Source: Rhodothermus sp. (lineage in GTDB: Bacteria; Bacteroidota; Rhodothermia; Rhodothermales; Rhodothermaceae). From it: 54,853 bases of DNA. Below, one piece after another: positions 26,731-36,096 of the stretch; positions within the stretch are counted from its first letter, which is position 1; the number at the start of each line of letters is the position of its first letter. A program made the translations under genes and the position numbers. Under the pieces are notes generated by a model. That model had not been told where the DNA came from, made no database searches, and saw nothing but the letters and a program-made list of their open reading frames with translations. Where the stretch lies: contig JAUZRN010000011.1 of the NCBI GenBank assembly GCA_030950375.1, positions 90,001 to 144,853 on the forward strand, given 5' to 3'.

Positions 26731-27723
26731 TCAGGTCAGGCCCAGACGCCGAAGGCCACGTTGCAGGATTTCGGCCAGGAAGTCCACATAGGGCCGCTGC
26801 ATCAATTCCGCAAGGATAGCAAACGTTCCATCCGGCGCAAATGTCGGCAGGGGATTGATCTCCAGGAACCACGGTTTCCCTTCGGGATCCACCCGGAAAT
26901 CCAGGCGAGCAAAGTCGCGGCACTGAAGCTTTTCATAGACACGCACGGCCAGCTGCTGCAGGCAACGCTCCAGCTCGTCCGTCAGCGGAACATATGGTGC
27001 CGGTTCCAGCTCGGACGTTGTGGTCATCCCCCGATGCGCCAGCGCGTGCAGCCCGATGCCTGTGGTGGCTTCAACGGCCCGCTGCAATACCGGGAGGGGT
27101 TCAGGCGGGTCGTTGCCGACAACCGCCACGGTAAACTCGCTGCCTTCAATGAAGGGCTCAACGATAACCTCCTGGCGATAGGCCTTGGTCAGACGCGCCA
27201 CCTGTTCCCGTAGCGCGTCCAGCGTATGCACCTTGGAAGCAGCCGTAATGCCCTTTGAAGATCCTTCGTAACGCGGTTTTACGAATAGCGGAAAAGGTCC
27301 GGGCAGATCCCGGGCATCAACCGACTCCGGACCAGCATAGGTCCGATAAGGCGGTGTAGGCACGCCGATGACCGCAACCAGATCTTTGGTCCAGGCCTTG
27401 TCAAGGCTGAGCGAAAGCGTCAGCGGATCGGAGCCGATATAGGGGATACCGGCCATCTCGAACAGCATGGGCGCATAGGCCTCACGGTTGCGTCCACGGG
27501 CACCTTCGGCGATGCTGATGCCGCAATCAAGGTGCAGATCCGGCAGCTCAAGCAGCAGATCGTAAGCCGTACCAATCCGTATGGGCTTGTGCCCCAGCCG
27601 GCGAATGGCTGCTGCTAATAGATCAACCGTCTCCGGGGGTTCGTTTTCGGCATCGGCATCCGGCGGTTCGCCGACCTCCCAAGGATAGTCGTCAAACAGA
27701 TCGTAGACGATCCCAATGCGCAT
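26731..27723 (-). CDS. D-alanine--D-alanine ligase-like ATP-grasp enzyme
   Basis: A 330-residue ATP-grasp ligase. N-terminal MRIGIVYDLFDDYPWE, the PLFVKPRYEGSSKGI ATP-binding segment (about 140-154), VIVEPFIEGSEFTVAVVG and the metal-binding C-terminal FARLDFRVDPEGKPWFLEINPLPTF are present. It differs from Ddl in the N-terminal half and stands next to an aminomutase gene rather than cell-wall genes, so it may ligate a beta-amino acid made by its neighbour. The ATG at 27723 was chosen because the domain begins there. Confidence 0.85.
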   Translation of the reverse strand: MRIGIVYDLFDDYPWEVGEPPDADAENEPPETVDLLAAAIRRLGHKPIRIGTAYDLLLELPDLHLDCGISIAEGARGRNREAYAPMLFEMAGIPYIGSDPLTLSLSLDKAWTKDLVAVIGVPTPPYRTYAGPESVDARDLPGPFPLFVKPRYEGSSKGITAASKVHTLDALREQVARLTKAYRQEVIVEPFIEGSEFTVAVVGNDPPEPLPVLQRAVEATTGIGLHALAHRGMTTTSELEPAPYVPLTDELERCLQQLAVRVYEKLQCRDFARLDFRVDPEGKPWFLEINPLPTFAPDGTFAILAELMQRPYVDFLAEILQRGLRRLGLT

Positions 27724-27834
27724 CAGACCATTGGTATGCATTGCCCGTGTGTTCAAAGACGCCACACTACGCACCGGTTGATTTTTGGCTCCCGACGGAT
27801 GAGCCCAAAATTTGCACCATTCGGTTCTTTCCTA

Positions 27835-27864
27835 TTGAATTCTTTATGGGAATTTTTATTTTTG
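27835..27864 (+). promoter_or_regulatory. Bacteroidota-type promoter for the FadL-like gene
   Basis: TTG (27835-27837), 19-bp spacer, TATTTTTG (27857-27864), an exact TAnnTTTG element. Transcription would start near 27871, before the ATG at 27900, which rules out the longer reading frame from 27741. Confidence 0.65.
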
Positions 27865-27899
27865 GGACTAAACAAACGTTCACCTGGCCTGAGTACACC

Positions 27900-29315
27900 A
27901 TGCGCACGTCAAGATGGCCCATGCTTCCGTGGACGCGGAAGCGTTTCCTTGCAGGAATCTGCTGCTTCCTGCTCAGCCTGCCGGTCTTCGGGCAGGGTTT
28001 TTCGCTGAATCCGCCGGGTACCTGTACACTTGGACGCGGAGGCACCGGGGTTGCCCAGCCCTGTGCAGATGGTTCGGCCATCGCTCTCAATCCAGCTGGC
28101 CTGGCGCTCTTACACCGGGGAGCTATTGCCTCTGGCGCCACACTCTACCTGAGCCGAGGTAGCTTTACGGACGACTATACCCAGCAAGAAACGCGCCTGG
28201 ATGAAAAGCCGGTACTGGTCCCGCACCTGTTTGCAGGTGTTCGGACTACTTCTAAGCTGGTCGTCGGCTTCGGGGCCTATACCCCCTATGGCCTGGAGAT
28301 TCGATGGCCGCGGACGTTTGCGGGCAGCTTTGTCAGCTACCAAACCCGTGTGCAGACAACTTATCTGCAACCGACGGTGGCCTACCGGCTCTCCCGTCGT
28401 GTATTGATAGGAGCCGGGCCGATCCTGGCGGTCAGCACCATTGGGCTCTGGCAACAGCTCGACCTGGCCCAGCAGGAGGCCCTGCCCGGTGTGCCTTTTG
28501 CCGCGCTGGGCATTCCGCTCGGTACTTCGTTTGCCAACGTAAAAATGGAAAGCGACGAAGCTTATGGGCTTGGCGGCCACGTCGGCATGCTCTTCCAGGT
28601 AACCGACCGGTTTCGCATTGGACTGCGCTATCTGAGCGCCATCAAGCTGAACTATACGGGCACCATCCGCTTCAGTCCGCTTTCGACCGGTATCGTGATT
28701 CCGGCACAAGTTGAACTAAGTGGTCAGACGATTCCGGCCGGCACACCGCTCGACGTGGTGCTGGCCAGCCTGGGTCTGTTTGGCCCCCAGGGACCACTGG
28801 CTGACCGCGAAGCCGAAAGCGAGCTCACGATGCCAGCACAGTTTGCCGCGGGTTTCAGCTGGCAGGCTACTCCCGAGCTGACGCTGCTTTTCGACTACCA
28901 GTGGACCGGCTGGAGCACCTTCGAGCGGCTCACCATCCGACCCCAAGGTGGCAACCCCATCGTGCGGATTCAGGATTACCGAAACACGTACACGCTTCGG
29001 ACCGGCCTGCTTTTCCAGGCCAGTTCCATCCTCGAAATACGTCTGGGCTACATCTATGCGCAGGGAGCAGCTCCCTCGAAAACGGTAACTCCCCTACTTC
29101 CCGAAGCTAACCGGAATCTGATCACACTGGGCACTGGCTGGCGGTTGGGCCACGGTGTGACGCTGGACATAGCCTATCAGTACGTGCGGCAGGACGATCG
29201 GCGCGGTCGCGTCGTTGATCCAGCGCCAGGCACCGAACCGACACCGGCCCTCAACAGCGGCCTGTATCAGATCAGCGCCCATGTGGCCTCAGTGACCGTT
29301 AGCGTTTTGCTTTAA
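27900..29315 (+). CDS. OmpP1/FadL/TodX family outer-membrane transporter
   Basis: A 471-residue barrel protein. The signal peptide is cleaved near VFGQG-F; the mature start GFSLNPPGTCTLGRGGTGVAQPCADGSAIALNPAGLA matches the FadL N-terminal plug/hatch with the NPAG motif. Strand-rich remainder ends in VASVTVSVLL. FadL proteins pass hydrophobic molecules such as fatty acids across the outer membrane. The start is set by the promoter at 27835-27864. The SGNH lipoprotein gene follows after 28 nt and could supply fatty acids by ester hydrolysis. Confidence 0.9.
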   Translation: MRTSRWPMLPWTRKRFLAGICCFLLSLPVFGQGFSLNPPGTCTLGRGGTGVAQPCADGSAIALNPAGLALLHRGAIASGATLYLSRGSFTDDYTQQETRLDEKPVLVPHLFAGVRTTSKLVVGFGAYTPYGLEIRWPRTFAGSFVSYQTRVQTTYLQPTVAYRLSRRVLIGAGPILAVSTIGLWQQLDLAQQEALPGVPFAALGIPLGTSFANVKMESDEAYGLGGHVGMLFQVTDRFRIGLRYLSAIKLNYTGTIRFSPLSTGIVIPAQVELSGQTIPAGTPLDVVLASLGLFGPQGPLADREAESELTMPAQFAAGFSWQATPELTLLFDYQWTGWSTFERLTIRPQGGNPIVRIQDYRNTYTLRTGLLFQASSILEIRLGYIYAQGAAPSKTVTPLLPEANRNLITLGTGWRLGHGVTLDIAYQYVRQDDRRGRVVDPAPGTEPTPALNSGLYQISAHVASVTVSVLL

Positions 29316-29343
29316 TCTCGGACCATCCTGACGGCAATCAACC

Positions 29344-30525
29344 ATGAATCGCTATCGCTGGCATATGACGCTTCGACCGCTACACTGGGGACTGCTTGGC
29401 CTGCTTCTGCTGGTTCTCGGATGCCAGGATGAAGGCTTATTGCCTCCGGAGCCTACCGGTGGGGCCCTGTTTGCGCGCTACGTAGCCATCGGCAACAGCA
29501 TCACTGCTGGTTATCAATCCGGTGGCATCAACGCTACCCTGCAGCAACAGGCCTACCCTGTGTTGCTTGCAAAGGCCATGGGCACTCCCTTCAATCTGCC
29601 CCTCTTGCGCAACCCAGGCTGCCCACCACCGCTGGTTAACCTCCTCACGGGTGAACGTTTGGGCGGATTGCCCGGTGACTTCTGTGCCTACCGACAGGTG
29701 CCTCCTCCCCGCATCATTAACAATGTGGCTGTGCCCGGCGCTAAAGTGATCGACGTGCTCACCAACCTGGGCGAGGGCACTTCAGCCAACACGCTAACGC
29801 TGCTACTCCTGGGGGGCCGCACCCAGCTCGAGGCCGCGGCCGAGGCACGTCCAACGTTTGTATCTGTCTGGATCGGCAACAACGACGTGCTCGGCGCAGC
29901 GATTGCGGGCAACACCGCCCTCATCACGCCACTTGAGGCCTTTCAGCAACGCTACACGCAGATGTTGAACAAACTGCAGGCAATGGGCGTGCAGGGCGGC
30001 TTGTTGATCGGTGTGGCGAACGTGACGGTCATTCCGCATTTTTCGCCAGGCATTGCCTATGCGCAGGCCGAACAGGCAGGCGCTTTTCCCCCAACCTTCG
30101 ACGTGGCCGATAACTGCGCCACCACAGGCGCCACCACCCTGGTACCTTTCTCGTATGCCTTTGGCGAACTGCTGGCCGCCGCGATGCAGGGCCAGTCCGT
30201 TACGCTCGACTGCGTCAACGATCCCCGAATGCTCTCTCCGGCGGAGACAAGTACGCTCGTCCAGACCGTCGAGCAATACAATACTTTCATCCAGCAACAG
30301 GCTGACCGGCTGGGCTGGGCCTACGTAGACCCGAACGTGAAACTACAGGAGCTCAAAAGTCAGGGGCAGATCCCTGTATTCCCCAATGTAACCGCCGAAG
30401 AGCCTTTTGGCCCTTACTTTAGCTTGGACGGCGTGCATCCCAGCACCGCCGCCCACCGACTGGTAGCTCAGGAAGCGGCTGCCGCCATCAACGCCGTTTA
30501 CGGGACCAACCTGCAGATACAGTAA
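29344..30525 (+). CDS. SGNH/GDSL-type hydrolase lipoprotein
   Basis: A 393-residue lipoprotein with lipobox LVLGC (Cys27). The SGNH blocks are present: nucleophile in AIGNSITAGYQ (Ser52), a glycine block at PGAKVIDVLTN, WIGNNDVLG, and the Asp/His dyad in SLDGVHPSTAAH near residue 367. It is probably an envelope-bound esterase or lipase. It is paired with the FadL-like porin upstream (28 nt), so ester hydrolysis and uptake of the product may be linked. A strong terminator follows. Confidence 0.9.
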   Translation: MNRYRWHMTLRPLHWGLLGLLLLVLGCQDEGLLPPEPTGGALFARYVAIGNSITAGYQSGGINATLQQQAYPVLLAKAMGTPFNLPLLRNPGCPPPLVNLLTGERLGGLPGDFCAYRQVPPPRIINNVAVPGAKVIDVLTNLGEGTSANTLTLLLLGGRTQLEAAAEARPTFVSVWIGNNDVLGAAIAGNTALITPLEAFQQRYTQMLNKLQAMGVQGGLLIGVANVTVIPHFSPGIAYAQAEQAGAFPPTFDVADNCATTGATTLVPFSYAFGELLAAAMQGQSVTLDCVNDPRMLSPAETSTLVQTVEQYNTFIQQQADRLGWAYVDPNVKLQELKSQGQIPVFPNVTAEEPFGPYFSLDGVHPSTAAHRLVAQEAAAAINAVYGTNLQIQ

Positions 30526-30558
30526 ATGCCGGTTTCCCGGACGTGCCGATACTCTCCC

Positions 30559-30583
30559 GGCCCCTTCAGGGGCCTTTTTTTTT
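30559..30583 (+). terminator. Rho-independent terminator of the fadL-like/SGNH unit
   Basis: GGCCCC TTCA GGGGCC hairpin (30559-30574) followed by nine T residues, 33 nt after the SGNH stop. Confidence 0.93.
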
Positions 30584-30676
30584 GGTAGCGGTTCTTTAAC
30601 CGAACCGTTTCATTTGCCGAACGCTTCAGCGCGTAACTTAAGCTCGCTTTCCCCCAAACCCACCCCGTGATCCCCC

Positions 30677-31618
30677 ATGCTGCAACGTCGTGTTGTTGGC
30701 GTGGTCGGTACCGGCCATGTCGGCGTAGCTGCGGCCTATGCGTTGTTCATCAAAGGATTGGCCAGTGAACTGATCCTGATCGACAAAGACACACGCCGCG
30801 CGGAGGGCGAGGCCATGGACCTGATGCACGGCCAGTCCCTGGTGGGTAGTATGACCGTACGCGCAGGCACCTACACTGATCTGAAAGAGGCACAGCTTGT
30901 GATTATCAGTGCAGGCGTGGCACAGCGTCCCGGCGAAAGCCGTCTGGCTCTGCTCAACCGCAACGCTGAAGTCTTTCGGGAAATTATCGACGAGCTGGAT
31001 CGCCATGCCCCCCATGCGATTCTGATTATTGCAACGAATCCGGTAGACATCCTTACCTACGTGGCTCAGGAACTCAGCAGACGACCGGCCGCGCACATTA
31101 TTGGAACCGGCACGTTACTCGATACAGCCCGTTTCCGGGCGCTGCTGGGTCAGTACTACGGCGTGGATCCCCGGTCGGTCCATGCCTACATTCTGGGCGA
31201 GCACGGCGACTCGGAAGTGGCCATCTGGAGTCAGGTAGCCATTGGCGGCCAGCGTATTTTGAACCGTACCGTGCTTGGCCGGCCGTTCGACCAGGAGCGT
31301 ATGCAACAGATCTTTGAAGAAGCCCGCCGGGCAGCCTATGAAATCATCGACCGCAAGGGCTACACCAACACAGCCATCGGGGTCGTGATCGCACGCCTCG
31401 TCGAGGCCATCCTCGACGACGAAAAGAGCGTGCTGCCGGTAAGTGTCCGCCTCACCGGCGAATATGGCATCCAAAACGTGTGCCTGAGCATTCCCTGCGT
31501 GATCGGCCTGCAGGGCATTGAAGGCCGCGTACTACCCGAATTAAGCCCGGATGAGCTGAACGGCCTGCGGCACTCGGCCGAAATCCTGCAACAATCGTTG
31601 CACGCGCTTTCGCTATAG
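30677..31618 (+). CDS. ldh: L-lactate dehydrogenase
   Basis: A 313-residue NAD-dependent enzyme. The Rossmann motif GTGHVG (11-16) and Asp36 bind NAD. In the specificity loop AQRPGESR, Gln83 marks lactate dehydrogenases (malate dehydrogenases have Arg here), Arg84 and Arg89 are the usual loop arginines, and the catalytic histidine is in LGEHGDSE. IGTGTLLDTARF is also LDH-like. It interconverts pyruvate and lactate. Monocistronic, convergent with the DUF1028 gene. Confidence 0.9.
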   Translation: MLQRRVVGVVGTGHVGVAAAYALFIKGLASELILIDKDTRRAEGEAMDLMHGQSLVGSMTVRAGTYTDLKEAQLVIISAGVAQRPGESRLALLNRNAEVFREIIDELDRHAPHAILIIATNPVDILTYVAQELSRRPAAHIIGTGTLLDTARFRALLGQYYGVDPRSVHAYILGEHGDSEVAIWSQVAIGGQRILNRTVLGRPFDQERMQQIFEEARRAAYEIIDRKGYTNTAIGVVIARLVEAILDDEKSVLPVSVRLTGEYGIQNVCLSIPCVIGLQGIEGRVLPELSPDELNGLRHSAEILQQSLHALSL

Positions 31619-31757
31619 GCTGGCAGCAATGACCAGGCCTTTCTATGAATTCCTTGCCTCTTCCAGGTATTGCGGAGTTTTTCACTCCACGGGGAACAGG
31701 CGTTCCCTCATGCCCGGACCAAGGATGTAAAGGGAGAGTGCGCCCAGCTTTTCCAGC

Positions 31758-32822
31758 TCACTGGTGACGAGGTACCCAGTGGCCTTCACGATAAACCTGG
31801 CGGATGTGCTCCAGCATTACCCGATCAATTTTAAGCGTATCGCCGGCGGCCAGGTCTACGGCTTCAACTGCCGGAATGCGCATGTCATAGTTTTCCCATC
31901 CCATGAAATCGATCAGGATGCGCTGGAAGGTGGTATCGACCACGCCATTGATCGGACCATCGTAAAAGCCCCGATCTCTCCAGATCTGCTGCAGCTCGCG
32001 GGCAATCTCTGGTGTTACGGGAATCAAGTCTTCAGGTCGTCCAGGTGAAAAATACAACTTATTTAGCTCGTACAGACGGATCAGCTCGTCGATAGGCCGG
32101 GGGTGATCATAAACAGAGAGGTCGATGTAGTTGTCGAGGCCGTCGTAGCCGGCCCCTTCGCGCACAACAAGCAAGGCGGCACTCTGCTGGCCCCGTCGGT
32201 CGCCCCCGGCTTCCTGACCGGCTTTGAGCGCGGCCAGCAGGCGCTCGGCCAGTGGTCCTTTCGTCTCTTCGAAAGCCCGCGCCATCGCTATGACGGTTGC
32301 TTCGGAAACCAGGATGTTACCCTGCGCCGTGTAACCATACCCTGTAACCACGTGCCCTGGCGTGGCAGCCCTGGCTTCCCCTGAACGCTGGCCAACGCGT
32401 CCGCCAGCCCACGGGAAACACTCGGTGCCCGTCCAGCTAACCGCATTCCCGTGGGCATCTACCATCCCTACCTGGCGGAGCTGGCGGCCTTCATCCTGGC
32501 GCAGCACTATGCGCAGGGCTTCCTCGGCCGTAGCCCCGTTCGCCATCAGCTCCAGCCCCTTCAGCGCATAGTCCAGCTCGGCAAAACTCTGCGTGGCCAC
32601 CGCCCCAACGCCTGCCCGGGCCCACGGAACAATCGGCCGCACATTAGGAAATTTTGACTGCACCGCTACGCCCAGCTCACCCGTCTCCGGATCATATCCC
32701 ACAATCGAAAACGTCGCCACCAGCGGTGTCCGGTCGCCCGCCGACTGTACGGGTATCAGCATGAAGGCAAGCGCGCTCAGCAATATCCCGGATAGTCGTA
32801 GCCTGTCGCGCACACGCATCAT
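31758..32822 (-). CDS. Secreted DUF1028 (Ntn-hydrolase-like) protein
   Basis: A 354-residue protein. A signal peptide (about 1-28) precedes the DUF1028 domain, recognisable from ATFSIVGYDPETGELGVAVQSKF and WTGTECFPWAGG. The family has an Ntn-hydrolase fold and is often found with amino-acid or peptide utilisation genes; its activity is not established. The C-terminal part (about 255-354, LYFSPGRPEDLIPVTPE... and IDFMGWENYD) matches the extra putative peptidoglycan-binding tail seen in longer family members. Single gene between convergent ldh and a divergent DUF4159 gene. Confidence 0.85.
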   Translation of the reverse strand: MMRVRDRLRLSGILLSALAFMLIPVQSAGDRTPLVATFSIVGYDPETGELGVAVQSKFPNVRPIVPWARAGVGAVATQSFAELDYALKGLELMANGATAEEALRIVLRQDEGRQLRQVGMVDAHGNAVSWTGTECFPWAGGRVGQRSGEARAATPGHVVTGYGYTAQGNILVSEATVIAMARAFEETKGPLAERLLAALKAGQEAGGDRRGQQSAALLVVREGAGYDGLDNYIDLSVYDHPRPIDELIRLYELNKLYFSPGRPEDLIPVTPEIARELQQIWRDRGFYDGPINGVVDTTFQRILIDFMGWENYDMRIPAVEAVDLAAGDTLKIDRVMLEHIRQVYREGHWVPRHQ

Positions 32823-32879
32823 GGCGTCATTTTTGCTTTAAAAACAAGCGGTTAGTCTCCCCAATACAAAAGATCGGGG

Positions 32880-32911
32880 TTTGCCCATAAAAAGTCCAGC
32901 GTCAAACTTTG
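32880..32911 (+). promoter_or_regulatory. Candidate promoter for the DUF4159 gene
   Basis: TTTG (32880-32883), 20-bp spacer, AAACTTTG (32904-32911), which matches TAnnTTTG except at the first base. The expected start is about 40 nt before the ATG at 32959. Confidence 0.4.
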
Positions 32912-32958
32912 GCGATGCCGCTGCGTTGGTGATCTGAACGTAAACTTCGCTTGCCGTC

Positions 32959-33636
32959 ATGCAACGTACGCTGTTACTGCTGGGACTCACGCTGGGGCTG
33001 GTATCTTCCCTTCGGGCGCAGGAAGACTATACGTTTCGCATTGCGGCTGTCAAGTACGGAGGTGGTGGCGACTGGTATCAGGCCGTCTCCCCCCTACCTA
33101 ATCTGCTACGCTACGTGCGTGCGCACACCCATATCGACGTAGCTCCCCAGGCCGATGTGGTCGAATTGAGCAGTGATCGGATTTTTAACTATCCTTTTCT
33201 ATTCCTGACCGGACATGGCAACATCGTGCTCACCGACGATGAAGCCCGCCGACTCCGTCGCTATCTGGAAAATGGTGGCTTTCTCTACATCGACGACGAT
33301 TACGGGCTCGATCCGTACATCCGTCGTGAGATGAAAAAAGTCTTCCCGGAGCAGGAGTTTGTCGAACTGCCCTTTAGTCATCCGATCTATCACATTCACT
33401 TCGACTTTCCTAATGGACTGCCCAAAATCCACGAACACGACGGCAAGCCCCCCCAGGGCTTTGGTCTGTTCCACAATGGCCAACTGGTGGTCTTCTACAC
33501 CTATGAAACGAACATCAGCGACGGCTGGGAGGCACCGTCGGTGCACGGCGATCCGCCGGAGAAGCGGGAAGCAGCACTGCGCATGGGCACCAACATTCTC
33601 GTCTATGCCCTGACCCGACTCCAACCACCAACCTGA
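32959..33636 (+). CDS. Secreted DUF4159 protein
   Basis: A 225-residue protein. The signal peptide ends LRA-Q (residue 20). The rest is a DUF4159 domain with VKYGGGGDWYQAVSPLPNLLRYV, FPFLFLTGHG-like NYPFLFLTGHGNIVLTDDEA and GGFLYIDDDYGLDPY. The fold resembles a class I glutamine amidotransferase-like flavodoxin sandwich without the catalytic residues. Function unknown. The next gene begins 10 nt after its stop behind a strong AGGAGGAG site, so both are probably cotranscribed. Confidence 0.88.
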   Translation: MQRTLLLLGLTLGLVSSLRAQEDYTFRIAAVKYGGGGDWYQAVSPLPNLLRYVRAHTHIDVAPQADVVELSSDRIFNYPFLFLTGHGNIVLTDDEARRLRRYLENGGFLYIDDDYGLDPYIRREMKKVFPEQEFVELPFSHPIYHIHFDFPNGLPKIHEHDGKPPQGFGLFHNGQLVVFYTYETNISDGWEAPSVHGDPPEKREAALRMGTNILVYALTRLQPPT

Positions 33637-33646
33637 GGAGGAGCTT

Positions 33647-33973
33647 ATGCGGATCGGACTGGTGCTATTGCTGACGGTTGCTGGTGTGTTGTATCTGTAC
33701 AACCCAAAACCTCAAGCCTTTCAGGAATACGTGCAAAATCAAGTCGCTGCACACCCGCAGCAAGAGCTGGGAGGCTCGGTCATCGGTCGGGCCTTTGCGG
33801 GAACCAGTGCCGAGCTGGCGGCCGTGCTTTCCCGAAAGGCCGCACGTCGCGATAACTACTACTTCTGGAGCATTTACACCGTCGATCCCGATGGTGACGA
33901 TGGCGAGCAGGACTACTGGCGGTTTCTGGGCATTGGCGGGCAGTTCTTTCTGATTGAGCGTCCCAAACGCTGA
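33647..33973 (+). CDS. DUF4359-like small secreted or membrane-anchored protein
   Basis: A 108-residue protein with one N-terminal hydrophobic segment (about 3-17) ending YNPKPQAF, then a small soluble domain with YYFWSIYTVD and a terminal FLGIGGQFFLIERPKR. This pattern resembles DUF4359. The start has a near-perfect Shine-Dalgarno sequence (AGGAGGAG). Role unknown; second gene of the DUF4159 unit. Confidence 0.7.
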   Translation: MRIGLVLLLTVAGVLYLYNPKPQAFQEYVQNQVAAHPQQELGGSVIGRAFAGTSAELAAVLSRKAARRDNYYFWSIYTVDPDGDDGEQDYWRFLGIGGQFFLIERPKR

Positions 33974-34060
33974 CGCAATTTTTCGTACCGGGGCTCCCCA
34001 ACCGGCTCGGTATTTTTTGTATTTTGCCGGCGGGCCCCTGGACCATCACCGAGACGAACC

Positions 34061-35368
34061 ATGTCGGTACTGGAAACGCAGGATCCAGAAGTTTTTCAGG
34101 CAATCCAGAAGGAAGTCGAGCGCCAGAACAACGGGTTGGAACTGATCGCTTCGGAGAATTTCGTGTCGCGGGCTGTGCTGGAGGCCATGGGTTCTCCCCT
34201 GACGAACAAGTATGCCGAGGGCCTGCCCGGGAAGCGTTATTACGGTGGGTGTGAGTACGTGGACCTTGTAGAAGAGCTGGCAAGGGAGCGCGCCCGTAAA
34301 CTTTTCCGATGCGAATGGGTCAACGTGCAGCCTCACTCAGGGGCACAGGCCAATGCGGCGGTATATCTGGCCACGCTCAAGCCCGGCGATACCTTTCTGG
34401 GGCTCGACCTGGCGCACGGCGGCCACCTGACGCATGGCAGCCCGGTCAATTTCTCCGGCATGCTTTACCATGCAGAATACTATGGGGTCGAAAAAGATGG
34501 ACCACTGGCAGGCCGCATCGACATGGATAAGGTGCGCGACAAGGCTCGTAAGGTGCGGCCCAAGCTCATTTCTATCGGAGCCAGTGCCTACCCGCGCGAT
34601 TTCGACTACAAAGCCTTTCGAGAAATTGCCGACGAGGTGGGCGCGCTGCTGTGGATGGATATGGCGCATACAGCCGGCTTAATTGCAGCGGGGGTGCTGA
34701 ACGATCCGATGCCTTATGCCCACATCGTCACTACCACCACGCACAAGACGCTGCGGGGCCCCCGCGGCGGGATGATTCTGATCGGACGCGATTTCGACAA
34801 CCCGTTCGGTATCCGGGCGCCCAAAAGTGGTCGGCTCAAAAAAATGAGCGAAGTGCTGGACTCGGCCGTTTTCCCGGGCACGCAGGGAGGGCCACTCATG
34901 CACGTAATCGCCGCAAAGGCCGTCTCCTTGGGCGAGGCCCTCAAGCCGGCGTTCAAGACCTACGCCGCGCAGGTCGTGCGCAACGCCAAGGCGATGGCCG
35001 AAGCCTTCCTGGAGCGCGGCTACCATCTGGTCTCCGGCGGCACCGACAATCACCTGGTCCTGATTGACCTGCGCAACAAAGGGTTGACCGGCAAAGAAGC
35101 AGAAACTTTACTGGGCGAGGCGGGCATCACCGTTAACAAGAATATGGTGCCTTACGACGACAAAAGCCCCTTTGTCACCAGCGGTATTCGTATCGGAACG
35201 CCGGCCATGACGACCCGGGGTTTCAAGGAAGAAGAATTTCGTCAGGTAGTGGACTGGATCGATCAGGTACTCACGCACCCGCGCGACGAAGCGCTGCGGC
35301 GTCGGATCCGGCAGGAGGTAGAGGCGCTATGCCGACAGTTTCCACTGTACGACTTCGTGGTCGCCTGA
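34061..35368 (+). CDS. glyA: Serine hydroxymethyltransferase
   Basis: A 435-residue PLP enzyme interconverting serine and glycine while charging tetrahydrofolate. The PLP lysine is Lys229 in [14 protein letters not shown]. Other family blocks are [36 protein letters not shown] in the N-terminus, [11 protein letters not shown] and [14 protein letters not shown]. Length is typical. A T-rich stretch (TATTTTTTGTATTTTG, near 34011) upstream may be its promoter. Confidence 0.97.
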   Translation: MSVLETQDPEVFQAIQKEVERQNNGLELIASENFVSRAVLEAMGSPLTNKYAEGLPGKRYYGGCEYVDLVEELARERARKLFRCEWVNVQPHSGAQANAAVYLATLKPGDTFLGLDLAHGGHLTHGSPVNFSGMLYHAEYYGVEKDGPLAGRIDMDKVRDKARKVRPKLISIGASAYPRDFDYKAFREIADEVGALLWMDMAHTAGLIAAGVLNDPMPYAHIVTTTTHKTLRGPRGGMILIGRDFDNPFGIRAPKSGRLKKMSEVLDSAVFPGTQGGPLMHVIAAKAVSLGEALKPAFKTYAAQVVRNAKAMAEAFLERGYHLVSGGTDNHLVLIDLRNKGLTGKEAETLLGEAGITVNKNMVPYDDKSPFVTSGIRIGTPAMTTRGFKEEEFRQVVDWIDQVLTHPRDEALRRRIRQEVEALCRQFPLYDFVVA

Positions 35369-35457
35369 AGCGGAACGCATGGGCCTGTTTGGGGTTTTCA
35401 GAGCGACAAAGTCTTTGAAGACAGGCCCCTGAGGGCCAGAATTGCTACAAGGCGGCA

Positions 35458-36066
35458 ATGGCAGAGCGTACCCTGAGCCCGTCGGCTTATGCCGACCTGG
35501 TTGACCTCGGGCGTCGGTTATATGCCCGCGCGCTGGTGCGCCGCGAGCAGGAACCTATCACCGATCCGCGCGGCCAGCCCATCGGTTGGCTGCTGGACAC
35601 CCGGATTCCGATGCTGGAAGGAAATACCTTTCGGGAAGTTGGTTGTGTGCTGGCCGAGCGGATACGTGCCCGCGGGCTGCGGCAGATCGCTGGCTTTGGG
35701 TTTGGTGCCTACGCCCTGGTTTGCGCTGTTCTCTCGGCCCCGCCGCCGCCCGGGGCCCCGGAGCTGCGCGGTGGATTCGTCCGCGAGCAGCGCAAGCCCT
35801 ACGGCCGCCATCGGCTGGTTGAGGGCCCCCTGCGCCGCGAAGAGCCCGTGGTGCTGGTAGACGACATCCTCAACAGTGGTCGAAGTGCAGCCCGCGCTAT
35901 AGCACTGCTACGAAGCGACGGCTTTCAGGTGGATGGCGTATTGACGCTGTTCAATTTTACCTGGAGCAATGGCCGCGCACGCCTGGAAGCCGAAGGGCTC
36001 TGGGTCGATTCCCTGTTGGATCTAAACCTGCGGGATGGACCTCGAAGTGCATCGGACTCCCTGTAG
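35458..36066 (+). CDS. Phosphoribosyltransferase family protein (orotate-type)
   Basis: A 202-residue protein with the type I PRTase PRPP loop VVLVDDILNSGRSAARAI near residue 138 and a preceding flexible loop VREQRKPYGRHRLVEG that matches the orotate phosphoribosyltransferase hood. The N-terminus (LVDLGRRLYARALVRREQEPITDPRGQPIGWLLDTR) resembles the OPRTase-related regulatory or salvage group rather than true PyrE. The substrate base is uncertain. The preceding 89 nt contain an 8-bp inverted repeat, GGGCCTGT/ACAGGCCC. Confidence 0.82.
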   Translation: MAERTLSPSAYADLVDLGRRLYARALVRREQEPITDPRGQPIGWLLDTRIPMLEGNTFREVGCVLAERIRARGLRQIAGFGFGAYALVCAVLSAPPPPGAPELRGGFVREQRKPYGRHRLVEGPLRREEPVVLVDDILNSGRSAARAIALLRSDGFQVDGVLTLFNFTWSNGRARLEAEGLWVDSLLDLNLRDGPRSASDSL

Positions 36067-36096
36067 GTTCGATGCGCGTCTGTGCTGGAGACTACC

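Noticed and set aside
30677-31618. Malate dehydrogenase as the product
   Set aside because: The specificity loop AQRPGESR has Gln83, which is diagnostic of lactate dehydrogenase. Malate enzymes carry Arg there.
35381-35428. Inverted repeat GGGCCTGT/ACAGGCCC between glyA and the phosphoribosyltransferase as a terminator or riboswitch
   Set aside because: The loop is 32 nt, the stem only 8 bp and there is no T tract. I could not support a specific function.
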